This document shows positions 15,561-23,177 of a stretch of DNA of 34,678 nucleotides, in pieces. The DNA lies in contig CAJQSP010000034.1 in assembly GCA_905614375.1 (NCBI GenBank), forward strand, positions 1 to 34,678, read 5' to 3'. How positions within the stretch are numbered: position 1 is the first letter of the stretch; each line of letters begins with the position of its first letter. Source of the stretch: an uncultured Dehalococcoidales bacterium. GTDB taxonomy: Bacteria > Chloroflexota > Dehalococcoidia > UBA1151 > UBA1328. The position numbers and the translations under genes are program-made. The notes below the pieces were generated by a model that ran no database searches, had not been told where the DNA came from, and worked only from the letters and a program-made list of their open reading frames with translations.

Positions 15561-16739
15561 ATGTCTGGCGAGCCAAATACTTCTGATAAAGAACGAGTGA
15601 TCTTTCACGTTGATCTCGACGCATTCTACGTTGAGGCCGAACGTCAAAACGACCCGTCGTTACTTGGTAAACCTGTCGTAATCGGGGGAATTGGTCCGCG
15701 TGGAGTTGTAGCCACAGCCTCATACGAAGCCCGAAAATTTGGAGTTCATTCTGCGATGCCGACCACTGTGGCGCGTCGACTCTGCCCGCAAGCGATCTAC
15801 ATGGGCGGCAATCACGGTTTGTATCGCGGTGTTTCAAAAAAGTTCATAAACATCCTTCGAGAATATTCTCCGAATGTAGTGCCGGTGAGCGTCGACGAGG
15901 CGTATCTGGACATGACCGGGACAGAGCGACTTTACGTCGAGCCATTCGATGCTGCTGACCTGATTCGCAAAGCTGTACGGGATGAACTGGGCCTCCCTGC
16001 TTCAATAGGTATCGGTCCCAGCAAACTTGTTGCCAAAGTATCGACAGAACACGCCAAGCCAGATGGCATATTTCAAGTTCGTCAGCAAGAAACTGAATCG
16101 TTCTTCGCTCCACAGCCAGTTCGCAATCTCCCGGGAATCGGACCAAAAGCCAGCGAAACACTGGCGAAACTCCAGATATCTACCCTAGGACAACTCGCTG
16201 CCGCACCGGTGGGACTATTGAGGCGTGCGCTGGGTCCGAACCACGCTGACTACGTGCAACGACGGGCTAGGGGCATCGACAACGCTCCACTGAAAGAACG
16301 GGTGAAAGCGAAGTCGATCAGTGCGGAAACTACCTTCGAGACTGATATTTCACGTCGTTCTGAACTCGAAAAGTCACTGAGGAAGCTAAGTGAACGAGTT
16401 GGCATGAGGCTGCGGAAATCAGGTCAGCGAGCGAAAAGTGCGAGCATCAAGTTGCGATATGGAGATTTTTCTACGATCACCCGACAACGGACGTTAGCCG
16501 CTCCCGGGGATGGTGACCAGTTGATCTACGACACGGCTCAAGCGCTATTGGTCACAGCGATGCGACAGCGGGGTGAAGCCATTCGTTTGCTCGGAGTATC
16601 GATTACCGGTCTTGGGGAGCAAGCAGCACAACTGTCACTCCTCGATCTGAATCAGATGTCCGATTCAGATATCAGTGAAGCTCTGGACACAATTCGTGAA
16701 CGCTTCGGCAATAAGGCGATTAGCCGTGGGTCGGTTTAG
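15561..16739 (+). CDS. dinB: DNA polymerase IV (Y-family)
   Basis: This 392-residue translesion polymerase copies past damaged template bases. Metal ligands D18 in FHVDLDAFYVEAE and D112/E113 in SVDEAYLDMTG are present, with the aromatic steric gate F22 and the SYEARKFGVHSAM finger motif. SIGIGPSKLVAKVSTEHAKP is the palm signature, LPGIGPKASETLAKL the helix-hairpin-helix, and the little-finger domain runs from about residue 240. QLSLLDL near the C-terminus resembles a sliding-clamp binding motif. It lies 49 bases after ribH; whether it shares that transcript is not clear. No LexA-like operator was recognised upstream. Confidence 0.95.
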   Translation: MSGEPNTSDKERVIFHVDLDAFYVEAERQNDPSLLGKPVVIGGIGPRGVVATASYEARKFGVHSAMPTTVARRLCPQAIYMGGNHGLYRGVSKKFINILREYSPNVVPVSVDEAYLDMTGTERLYVEPFDAADLIRKAVRDELGLPASIGIGPSKLVAKVSTEHAKPDGIFQVRQQETESFFAPQPVRNLPGIGPKASETLAKLQISTLGQLAAAPVGLLRRALGPNHADYVQRRARGIDNAPLKERVKAKSISAETTFETDISRRSELEKSLRKLSERVGMRLRKSGQRAKSASIKLRYGDFSTITRQRTLAAPGDGDQLIYDTAQALLVTAMRQRGEAIRLLGVSITGLGEQAAQLSLLDLNQMSDSDISEALDTIRERFGNKAISRGSV

Positions 16740-16994
16740 TTCGCAATTTCCTTCTAACTGGAACAACTGACTTCCAGAGTACAGCCGAGGTATTTTGGAC
16801 CGGGGTCGCGTCGGTCTTTCATTAGAAATCAATTGCCGAGCACGCCTGTCCTACCGAATATCCCTCCACTGCGTTATCGCTCCGGTCGGGATATCGATGA
16901 AGGCAACCAATCGAGTGGGGCATAGAAGTTAAACCATAACCGCCCCAAGCAAGCATCTTGGAGTGGTTATTCAAGTTCTAAATACACCGAATGC

Positions 16995-17936
16995 TTACGG
17001 ATTTGAAAGCAGACCGGCTTCTTTCGCTGCTGCCATCACGATCGGTCTCTGCTCGTCGGTAAGATCCATCACTGGCGGAATCGGTCGACCACAGTCGATG
17101 CCAAGACGCTCCGAGAGAATCATCTTGGTCACACTGGCAGGTGCACCAAACATTCGCACTACATTGACGATATTCTTCGCGCCATCTTGCAATCGCTGAG
17201 CCGTGGCGAGATCACCACGTTCCCATGCACCGTGCAGCTCGGTGTAGTGCCAAGGTGCAAGTGACAGTGGAGCGTCGACCGTTCCAACCGCGCCCATTGT
17301 CAGTGCCGGTAGTGGAATTGCGCCATTACCAGAGAAACATTTGAGTCCCATATCGGCGAACGCTCGGATGTTGCCAAACGTAAAAGCTGAATGTTTGAGA
17401 CCGATCACTGAAGGCACTTGCTCGACAACTTTTTCCATTAGTTCAGGAGTGAACTCAACCTGAGTTAACTGCGGAAGGTTGTAGACGAAAAACGGCAATC
17501 CATCGGCAGCGTCTGCGATCCGTTTGTAGTGGTCGATCGTCATCTGATCGTCACCCTTGAAGAAAAACGGTGGCACACAGCAGATTGCGTCGTTGCCCGA
17601 ATCTTTGGCTGCTTTGGCGCCCTTTGCGGCGCTTTCGGTGCTGACTGCACCGACGTGCATGATCGAAAGACCTTTGCCTGAAATCGTTTCACCGGCGATA
17701 CGTGCGGTCGTTTCTCGCTGCTGCTCACTCATCACCGGACCTTCGCCCGTTGAGCCTGCAACCCAGAAACCATCGACTCCGTGAGCCAAATTGTCTTCGA
17801 AAATCGCTCGAAGTGCGTCTTCGTTAATTCGACCATCGGTGTGAACGGGGGTTGGATTCGCGGGGAACACACCCTTCCATTCAAAACTTTTGCTAGATGC
17901 CTTCGCCCGTTCATAAGCCGTTGCGATCGTCGCCAT
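16995..17936 (-). CDS. Dihydrodipicolinate synthase-family aldolase/lyase
   Basis: This 313-residue class I aldolase of the DapA / N-acetylneuraminate lyase family acts on 2-oxo acid substrates through a Schiff base. The substrate motif GSTGEGP is at residues 61-67, Tyr152 is in VYNLPQ and the Schiff-base lysine K181 in VIGLKHSAF. The barrel runs the full family length. The GGAGG seven bases before the ATG at 17936 confirms the start. True lysine-pathway DapA is possible, but the isolated position and divergence from the DapA TTGE-SATL pattern favour a catabolic paralogue, such as a keto-deoxy sugar acid or hydroxy-2-oxoglutarate aldolase. The substrate is not determinable here. Confidence 0.9.
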   Translation of the reverse strand: MATIATAYERAKASSKSFEWKGVFPANPTPVHTDGRINEDALRAIFEDNLAHGVDGFWVAGSTGEGPVMSEQQRETTARIAGETISGKGLSIMHVGAVSTESAAKGAKAAKDSGNDAICCVPPFFFKGDDQMTIDHYKRIADAADGLPFFVYNLPQLTQVEFTPELMEKVVEQVPSVIGLKHSAFTFGNIRAFADMGLKCFSGNGAIPLPALTMGAVGTVDAPLSLAPWHYTELHGAWERGDLATAQRLQDGAKNIVNVVRMFGAPASVTKMILSERLGIDCGRPIPPVMDLTDEQRPIVMAAAKEAGLLSNP

Positions 17937-18160
17937 TCAGAAACCTCCAGAGGATTTTTCTCTTTTACGTGAAGGCGACAGTCTAGCGGTTATTGCATCG
18001 AAGATGTTGGCGTGGTGTTCGTTGAGTTACCTATCGCACAAGCTTGGTAATAATCGAAATAGCATGAAGTTCGACAAAGATCAGGAGAATCGCAGAAATT
18101 TGGGTTGCTTTTATTAGGCACAACAGAATCGTCTTGCTACTATTGAATGCTGTTCGCAGA

Positions 18161-18234
18161 TGCCGATTCGTCTAGCGGTAAGACACCAGACTCTGAATCT
18201 GGTAACCCAGGTTCGATCCCTGGATCGGCAGCCA
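18161..18234 (+). tRNA. tRNA-Gln (anticodon CTG)
   Basis: The gene is 74 bases with encoded CCA. Acceptor TGCCGAT pairs with ATCGGCA, D-stem GTCT with AGAC, anticodon stem CCAGA with TCTGG around the loop CTCTGAA (anticodon CTG), and T-stem CCAGG with CCTGG. All stems are perfect. A tRNA-Glu follows after four bases, presumably in the same transcript. Confidence 0.96.
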
Positions 18235-18238
18235 ACGT

Positions 18239-18314
18239 GGCCCCATCGTCTAGTGGCCCAGGACACGGCCCTCTCAAGGCTGAAACAGGGGTTCAAATCC
18301 CCTTGGGGCTACCA
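18239..18314 (+). tRNA. tRNA-Glu (anticodon CTC)
   Basis: The gene is 76 bases with encoded CCA. Acceptor GGCCCCA pairs with TGGGGCT, giving a G-U first pair; the anticodon loop CTCTCAA gives CTC, which reads GAG codons. The T-arm is AGGGG-TTCAAAT-CCCCT. It is transcribed with tRNA-Gln four bases upstream and ends at the palindromic terminator at 18330. Confidence 0.95.
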
Positions 18315-18329
18315 TCAAGTAGCAATTCC

Positions 18330-18360
18330 AAGCGGCTAGTACATGTACTAGCCGCTTTTT
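18330..18360 (+). terminator. Palindromic terminator after tRNA pair
   Basis: Positions 18330-18357 form a perfect 28-base palindrome (arm AAGCGGCTAGTACA, no spacer), followed by a run of five T. It starts 15 bases after the tRNA-Glu CCA and should end the tRNA transcript. Confidence 0.85.
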
Positions 18361-18529
18361 GTTATCTACAGGTTCTGCAATTGGCGCACAATTGCAGTCA
18401 CTTGGTTCATAGGACTGACTTCGACGATTCACTTCTCCATTTAACGAGCACGATTTGGTTCGTGGTTTTTTGCTGCGCAACAGGTGTACATTTTCGGCGT
18501 ACAACAACCAACAGTTGGAGAATGAGTCC

Positions 18530-19945
18530 ATGGCATCCGATAACACGCGAAAACAGCCCTTGAGACCGGTCATGGCTCTAAGGCCGCCAAACGACATTAT
18601 GTTCGAGGAGTCGTTCTGGGACGAGCTTGCCGATGCCGGCATAAAAGAGATCGCACTGCAGTGGCTCTGCCTACTCGACGACCGAGCACCCGATGACGCA
18701 GGCAACGTCTATCCTCAGCCAGAAGACGGCCACCCGCGTGGCCTTGCGGCAATGGGTGGTGAACGAGTGAACCGCGTTCCAACTGCAGCGTTTAACCCAA
18801 CACCTGAATATTACGAGGGCCTGTCATGGCAACCGCCTACGATGCCGGATCATCTTGCGGGTCAGTCTGAGAAGTTAGCGGCGGCGCTAGACATGGGCCG
18901 CTCGAAGGGCTTCACGATCTACGCGGTAGACGACAAAGGTTATTTTCTCCAAGGTGGGTTCGGATCAGGAAAGCTCGATCTATCCAAGCGCACTGCGAGT
19001 TTCACCGACCCGAGCATGCCAGCAATGACTGTGGCTCGCGCAAGAGACACGGCTAAACACTTTCCACAGGTCACAGGTCTGTTAATCGATGGCCCTGACT
19101 TCAAGTGGGAGATTCAACCGGGACACCGTGATGACCTGTGGCTCGAGCCAATCGATACTCCAGAAAATCGTGCATTCTCTTCTAGCAACGGAATGGATTT
19201 CCAAAAGGTTCTAGCCGGACGCGAACACTTCAAAGAATTCCTGCATGGGTTCAATTCAGACTATGCTCGGAAGTTCATTACAAAGGCCCCGGGCGCACTG
19301 GCGAGTCACGAATGGTGGCGGGATCATCCCAAGTTCACCGAGTGGTATTCGTTCAAGCAAGCCGCGGTTGAATGGAGCGTGAGCAGTTCGTACCGTGGAG
19401 TGAAAGAGCACCTTCCTGACTTGCAGGTAGGCAACTCATCACGATTGCCGTTCGCCGAGCCGTTGACGGGGCACAACACGACTAGTAAGCAGCAATACAT
19501 CGATTTCCAACAGCCAAAACAATATTGGTGGTCGGGCGGCGTTGCCGGATTCCGAGGAACCATCGTGAACTGGGTCGACACGCTCGTGGATTGGAATGAC
19601 GACCTGGATCACGACTTGGCTTCGGAGTTGTTCGGAACTATGTTCGACTATCCACTGACCGCCTCGTATCCAATCAGTGACTACAACGGTGAAGCGACTG
19701 ACGAGTGGTTCACCACGGCGGTTCGTGATCAGACGGCGAAGATGCTCGCCAATAGCGGTGGGCAAAAGCGCTATATGCCGTGGGTTGGTCTCGAGCATTT
19801 CGGATCAAACTGGCTGACGGCAAGCGAGCTCGATCGCTTGCTGGAAGAGATGCAATCACAGGGTGCAACCCGTTATTGCTTCTTCATCTATAACTCGATT
19901 AAGCCCGAAATTTGGGCCGTGATTCGGAAGTACAGCACCGAGTAA
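18530..19945 (+). CDS. Uncharacterised protein, possibly TIM-barrel hydrolase-like
   Basis: This protein of about 471 residues is not assigned to a family. The ATG at 18530 has GGAG about nine bases upstream and is preferred over a frame opening at 18455. No signal peptide or membrane segment is seen. Alternating hydrophobic strands followed by helices occur: FTIYAVDDKGYF, VTGLLIDGPDFKWEI, MPWVGLEHFG and a final ATRYCFFIYNS. This is reminiscent of (beta/alpha)8 barrels of glycoside-hydrolase-like proteins, with acidic residues at strand ends. That fold is an inference. It is rich in Trp and other aromatic residues, as in sugar-binding enzymes. It stands alone between the tRNA terminator and the ribbon-helix-helix gene. 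Confidence 0.8.
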   Translation: MASDNTRKQPLRPVMALRPPNDIMFEESFWDELADAGIKEIALQWLCLLDDRAPDDAGNVYPQPEDGHPRGLAAMGGERVNRVPTAAFNPTPEYYEGLSWQPPTMPDHLAGQSEKLAAALDMGRSKGFTIYAVDDKGYFLQGGFGSGKLDLSKRTASFTDPSMPAMTVARARDTAKHFPQVTGLLIDGPDFKWEIQPGHRDDLWLEPIDTPENRAFSSSNGMDFQKVLAGREHFKEFLHGFNSDYARKFITKAPGALASHEWWRDHPKFTEWYSFKQAAVEWSVSSSYRGVKEHLPDLQVGNSSRLPFAEPLTGHNTTSKQQYIDFQQPKQYWWSGGVAGFRGTIVNWVDTLVDWNDDLDHDLASELFGTMFDYPLTASYPISDYNGEATDEWFTTAVRDQTAKMLANSGGQKRYMPWVGLEHFGSNWLTASELDRLLEEMQSQGATRYCFFIYNSIKPEIWAVIRKYSTE

Positions 19946-20027
19946 TTCACTGAAATTGTCAGCTAGGCGCTGCGGTGGATTAATCACTATGTTTGCGTGA
20001 CGTCAGTTTGAATGTCATTATGACGTC

Positions 20028-20408
20028 ATGGAACTGACAACATACATAGAATCACTCAAAAGTAGCCTTCAGACGACCGCGGCTCCGGCTGGAAAAGACG
20101 TTGCGGATGCAGCGGCGCTTCTTGCGCAGGCGATCGAACCAGCGGCACGCCTTTGCCCGTTGGAAGCATTGTCAAGAGCCGCGGATGAGATCACGCTTCA
20201 TCTACACAACACAACGGTTGAGGCGAGGCTGCACGGACAAGAAGTTGATTTTGTCGTGAGTGAGCTGGACGCCATCGAAGCCAAAGAAGCACAACAGCAT
20301 CCGTGGATTCGCAATCAAATGACGATGTCGCTCGGATCACTCTCCGGTTGCCGGAACATCTCAAAGACTCTGTCGAGCAAGCAGCCAAATCCGAGAACCT
20401 TTCCGTGA
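20028..20408 (+). CDS. N-terminal half of split RHH-type protein
   Basis: The first 90 or so residues (MELTTYIESLKSSL, then AAALLAQAIEPAARLCPLEALSRAADEI and a VEARLHGQEVDFVVSE end) match the N-terminal part of HicB-like antitoxin-family proteins seen in Actinobacteria and Chloroflexota. I recall these as a single chain whose C-terminus is a ribbon-helix-helix domain. Here that C-terminal domain continues in the -1 frame from about 20303, so residues after roughly 90 in this frame are probably not native. Either a one-base indel broke the gene, or two separate polypeptides are made. Confidence 0.6.
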   Translation: MELTTYIESLKSSLQTTAAPAGKDVADAAALLAQAIEPAARLCPLEALSRAADEITLHLHNTTVEARLHGQEVDFVVSELDAIEAKEAQQHPWIRNQMTMSLGSLSGCRNISKTLSSKQPNPRTFP

Positions 20409-20515
20409 ACGGATGGCTTGTTGGAGCAATCGCGTCAGCAGTCGTTGACGGAAGCGATTTTGGAGTTCATTCCCGGTATGGCAAACGTAATCGCAATTAT
20501 CGAGGTTTCGCATGA
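20303..20515 (+). CDS. Ribbon-helix-helix (HicB/Arc-like) domain, C-terminal half
   Basis: This 70-residue frame has the ribbon-helix-helix pattern ARITLRLPEHLKDSVEQAA followed by LSVNGWLVGAIASAV, typical of Arc/CopG/HicB-type DNA-binding domains, and ends in a basic, aromatic tail RNRNYRGF. It opens at GTG (20303) with only a weak upstream AAAGAAG, inside the preceding frame. In related gene pairs this domain is fused to the N-terminal part seen at 20028 and followed by a DUF4097 gene, as here. Independent translation by re-initiation is possible. Confidence 0.65.
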   Translation: MDSQSNDDVARITLRLPEHLKDSVEQAAKSENLSVNGWLVGAIASAVVDGSDFGVHSRYGKRNRNYRGFA

Positions 20516-20574
20516 TCATGAGATTTTTGTCGATCCGCTCTGAACGTGCTCAATCCACTTGAAGGGCACATCTA

Positions 20575-21375
20575 ATGCATGAATTTGATCGCACTACTCC
20601 ACTTTCTATAAAAATTTCTCTTCCAAGTGGATCGGTAGACGTGGTCGCTGAAGAACGTGACACCGTCAACGTATCTGTAATCCCGCTCGGAAACAGCCGA
20701 CAGGATCGTAAAGCCGCAGAAGCGACTTCGGTAGTACTCAGCGGAGACGAACTCACGATCGAGCCCCCAAAGGGCAACAGCTACTTGAGAAGTAGCGTCC
20801 AGCTCAAGATCGAAGTGCTTACGCCTATCGATAGTGACATACGCATTGGCGTTGCCTCTGCCACTGTGAAATGCACCGGTCGGTATCAGAACGCTATAGT
20901 GAACTCTACATCCGGCAATTTCGATGTATCAGACGCAACTGGTGATGTGAGAATCCAGACCGCCAGTGCAGATGGGCGGATAGCCGATGTTGGTGGTCAA
21001 CTGCGTCTAAAATCTGCTTCCGGTGACTTTTCAGCCGGAGTCGTCAAAGGCTCGGCAAGACTCCGAACCGCCAGCGGTGACATCGTGTTAGCCGAGGCGC
21101 ACTCCGACGTTCAGTCAAAGTCTGCGTCGGGTAATCTAAAAATTGGTGTAGCGCATCGTGGAGCGATAACTGCCAAAAGCGCTTCAGGAAAAGTTACCGT
21201 TGGTGTTGTTCCAAACACGGGAGTTTGGCTCGACTTGGATTCGAAATCAGGAAGCGTTTTAAGCAATCTCGATAGTTCAGGCGACCAATCGGAATCAGCC
21301 GACCTAACGATTCAGGTTCGCACGATGAGCGGCGACATCGATATTGTTCGAACTAGGGAAAATGCTGCTGTTTAG
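20575..21375 (+). CDS. DUF4097 beta-repeat protein
   Basis: This 266-residue protein is built from short beta-strand repeats with recurring SASGD, TASGD and SKSASG turns from about residue 115 onward: SGNFDVSD, ASADGRIADV, SASGDFSAGV, TASGDIVLAE, SASGNLKIGV, SASGKVTVGV and MSGDIDIV. This is the DUF4097 beta-helix or adhesin-like fold. No signal peptide is visible, so it is probably cytoplasmic. GAAGGG upstream supports the ATG at 20575. It lies 59 bases after the ribbon-helix-helix gene, and the two families commonly occur side by side. Its function is unknown. It ends two bases from the convergent amidase gene. Confidence 0.88.
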   Translation: MHEFDRTTPLSIKISLPSGSVDVVAEERDTVNVSVIPLGNSRQDRKAAEATSVVLSGDELTIEPPKGNSYLRSSVQLKIEVLTPIDSDIRIGVASATVKCTGRYQNAIVNSTSGNFDVSDATGDVRIQTASADGRIADVGGQLRLKSASGDFSAGVVKGSARLRTASGDIVLAEAHSDVQSKSASGNLKIGVAHRGAITAKSASGKVTVGVVPNTGVWLDLDSKSGSVLSNLDSSGDQSESADLTIQVRTMSGDIDIVRTRENAAV

Positions 21376-21377
21376 GT

Positions 21378-22823
21378 CTAACTAACCGCCGGTCGTTTAT
21401 CGGACCACGGCCGAGCTTCCTCTAGGGCGGCTGAGGCGGCGAGAACGCTGACTTCGTCTTTCATGTCGCCGACGATCTGTATACCGATTGGTAGTCCATC
21501 TGAAGAGAAGCCAGCCGGTGCTGAGGCTCCTGGATTACCGGTCATATTGAACAGATAGGTGAACGGCGTGAAGCCCCAGAGCCGGTGAGGAACCTGCTTA
21601 CCGCCAATAACATCGGGCTCATCACCGATATCAAATGCTGGGACCGCCAACGACGGTGAAAGCAGTAGATCGTATTTGCCGAAGTAGTCGTTGACGTACT
21701 TGCGGTAGGCACCGATGTTGCTGAAGATATTCCACATACGCTCGGCTGAGAGCGTGTCCGCACGATCCATGTACTCACCGAAATAGTTGGTCATATCTTC
21801 ACGGTGATTGTCGAAATCTTCCCGTGCTGCATCAAGACCTTTAATCGTGAAGTAGTCGAAGAACGTCCAGAAAACATCTTCGTAATCAGCCGGATTGAAA
21901 TCGATAGTTTCGACAATGGCGCCCGCATCTTCGAACGTCTTAGCCGCGCTTTCAGCGACTCGTATGACTTCTGGATCGACTGGATTACCGCCCATGTCAG
22001 GCGTCCAGCCGATCTTCATTCCCGTGACGCCTTTTGTTAGAGCACCAACGTAATCGGGCACGTCGTCAGTGATCGTATCGTACTCACTCCGCGGGTCGTA
22101 TCCAGATAAGATAGCAAGTGTTTCAGCGGCGTCCCGCACGGTGCGAGTAAGCGGGCCTGAAGTGGCGTTGTTCATGATGTTGTGACCAGCGTTCCGAGTC
22201 GGACTCGCCGCACGCGCCACTCTGCCCTGCGTCGCTTTTATTCCGTAAACACCAGCGAACGCAGCTGGAATTCTTATAGAACCTCCACCGTCGCCACCGG
22301 GCGCAAAGCTCGTTAGACCCGATGCAACGGCCGCCGATGCGCCACCTGAGGACCCGCCGGGTGTTTTGTCAGGATTCCACGGATTTCGAGCTGGCGGACC
22401 TAGTCGATTTTCGGTCGTGCCAGAGAATCCGTTTTCAGGAGTATTCGTCTTCCCGGTAATGATTCCGCCAGCTGCTTTTACTCGTGACAGTGGGATCGAA
22501 TCGAATTTGGCAATGTTGTCTTTGTAAGTGAGCGAACCGTGCGTCCATACGACGCCCTTCATCGGCTCGGTGTCCTTATATGGAACGGGAATACCGTGAA
22601 GCGGACCAAGCTCATCGCCGCACATTACTGCGGCTTCAGCTCTCCTAGCGGCGTCCATTGCCATGTCGGAGATTCGAGTGATGAATATGCCGAGCTTAGG
22701 ATCGAGTTCGTCGGCGCGATTGAGATGAGATTCTATGAGTTCAACCGGCGAAATCTCTTTAGAACCGATCATTTCTCGAAGCTTGTAGGTTGGCGTGAAT
22801 CCGAGTTCTCGATCTGAGGTCAT
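21378..22823 (-). CDS. Amidase (amidase signature family)
   Basis: This 481-residue amide hydrolase has the Ser-cisSer-Lys triad: K83 in GIPVPYKDTEPMKG, Ser158/159 in TPGGSSGGASAAVASGL and Ser182 in GGDGGGSIRIPAAF. The C-terminal GNPGASAPAGFSSDGLPIGIQIVG is a family hallmark. It resembles GatA-like catabolic amidases rather than GatA of the tRNA amidotransferase, because no gatB or gatC is adjacent. The substrate is unknown. It starts six bases after a GYD-domain gene and is probably co-transcribed with it. It converges with the DUF4097 gene, leaving two bases between the stops. Confidence 0.93.
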   Translation of the reverse strand: MTSDRELGFTPTYKLREMIGSKEISPVELIESHLNRADELDPKLGIFITRISDMAMDAARRAEAAVMCGDELGPLHGIPVPYKDTEPMKGVVWTHGSLTYKDNIAKFDSIPLSRVKAAGGIITGKTNTPENGFSGTTENRLGPPARNPWNPDKTPGGSSGGASAAVASGLTSFAPGGDGGGSIRIPAAFAGVYGIKATQGRVARAASPTRNAGHNIMNNATSGPLTRTVRDAAETLAILSGYDPRSEYDTITDDVPDYVGALTKGVTGMKIGWTPDMGGNPVDPEVIRVAESAAKTFEDAGAIVETIDFNPADYEDVFWTFFDYFTIKGLDAAREDFDNHREDMTNYFGEYMDRADTLSAERMWNIFSNIGAYRKYVNDYFGKYDLLLSPSLAVPAFDIGDEPDVIGGKQVPHRLWGFTPFTYLFNMTGNPGASAPAGFSSDGLPIGIQIVGDMKDEVSVLAASAALEEARPWSDKRPAVS

Positions 22824-22829
22824 GGCTTT

Positions 22830-23105
22830 CTATTGGCCCTTCATTACTTCGATAAACAGTTCTGTCGGCTCTGCAGACGGCGTTTCGGTTTCGATAGTTC
22901 CCCGTGCGTCAAGGTTTACCGCAAATCGGCTCATGTGGGCGCAGTCCGGAGTTTCGATCAGGGTTGCGAAGTCGTATCGACCCAACCGAGTGTTTTGCGA
23001 CACAACGCAGCAGTCTTGCTCTTCTATTTCCGGATTCATCTGCATTATGCGATCAGGATCATGCTTAATCCGATCACGTCCGCGTTCGGTCAATTTTGGC
23101 TCCAT
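22830..23105 (-). CDS. GYD-domain protein
   Basis: This 91-residue protein resembles GYD (DUF3303-like) small alpha/beta proteins: LTERGRDRIKHDPDRI at the N-terminus, GRYDFATLIETPD in the position of the family GxYD motif, and ARGTIETETPSAEP further on. The first beta strand is shorter than usual. No strong ribosome binding site precedes the ATG. Family members often sit beside catabolic or oxygenase genes with unknown role. Here it is followed after six bases by an amidase. Confidence 0.7.
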   Translation of the reverse strand: MEPKLTERGRDRIKHDPDRIMQMNPEIEEQDCCVVSQNTRLGRYDFATLIETPDCAHMSRFAVNLDARGTIETETPSAEPTELFIEVMKGQ

Positions 23106-23177
23106 GTTAGGCGTTAGTTTCTGACAATGAGCTTAGAGAATATTGTTTTAGTTGTGCGAATACCGGAGGCAGACGGT

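Noticed and set aside
16740..16994. Possible small gene or regulatory RNA between dinB and the DapA-family gene
   Set aside because: No open frame with a start signal and no convincing paired structure.
20264..20317. Programmed -1 ribosomal frameshift in the RHH gene
   Set aside because: No good slippery heptamer is seen in the required interval (CCAAAGAAG is not of the X-XXY-YYZ type with tRNA re-pairing), and no strong downstream hairpin was recognised; an indel or two separate chains is simpler.
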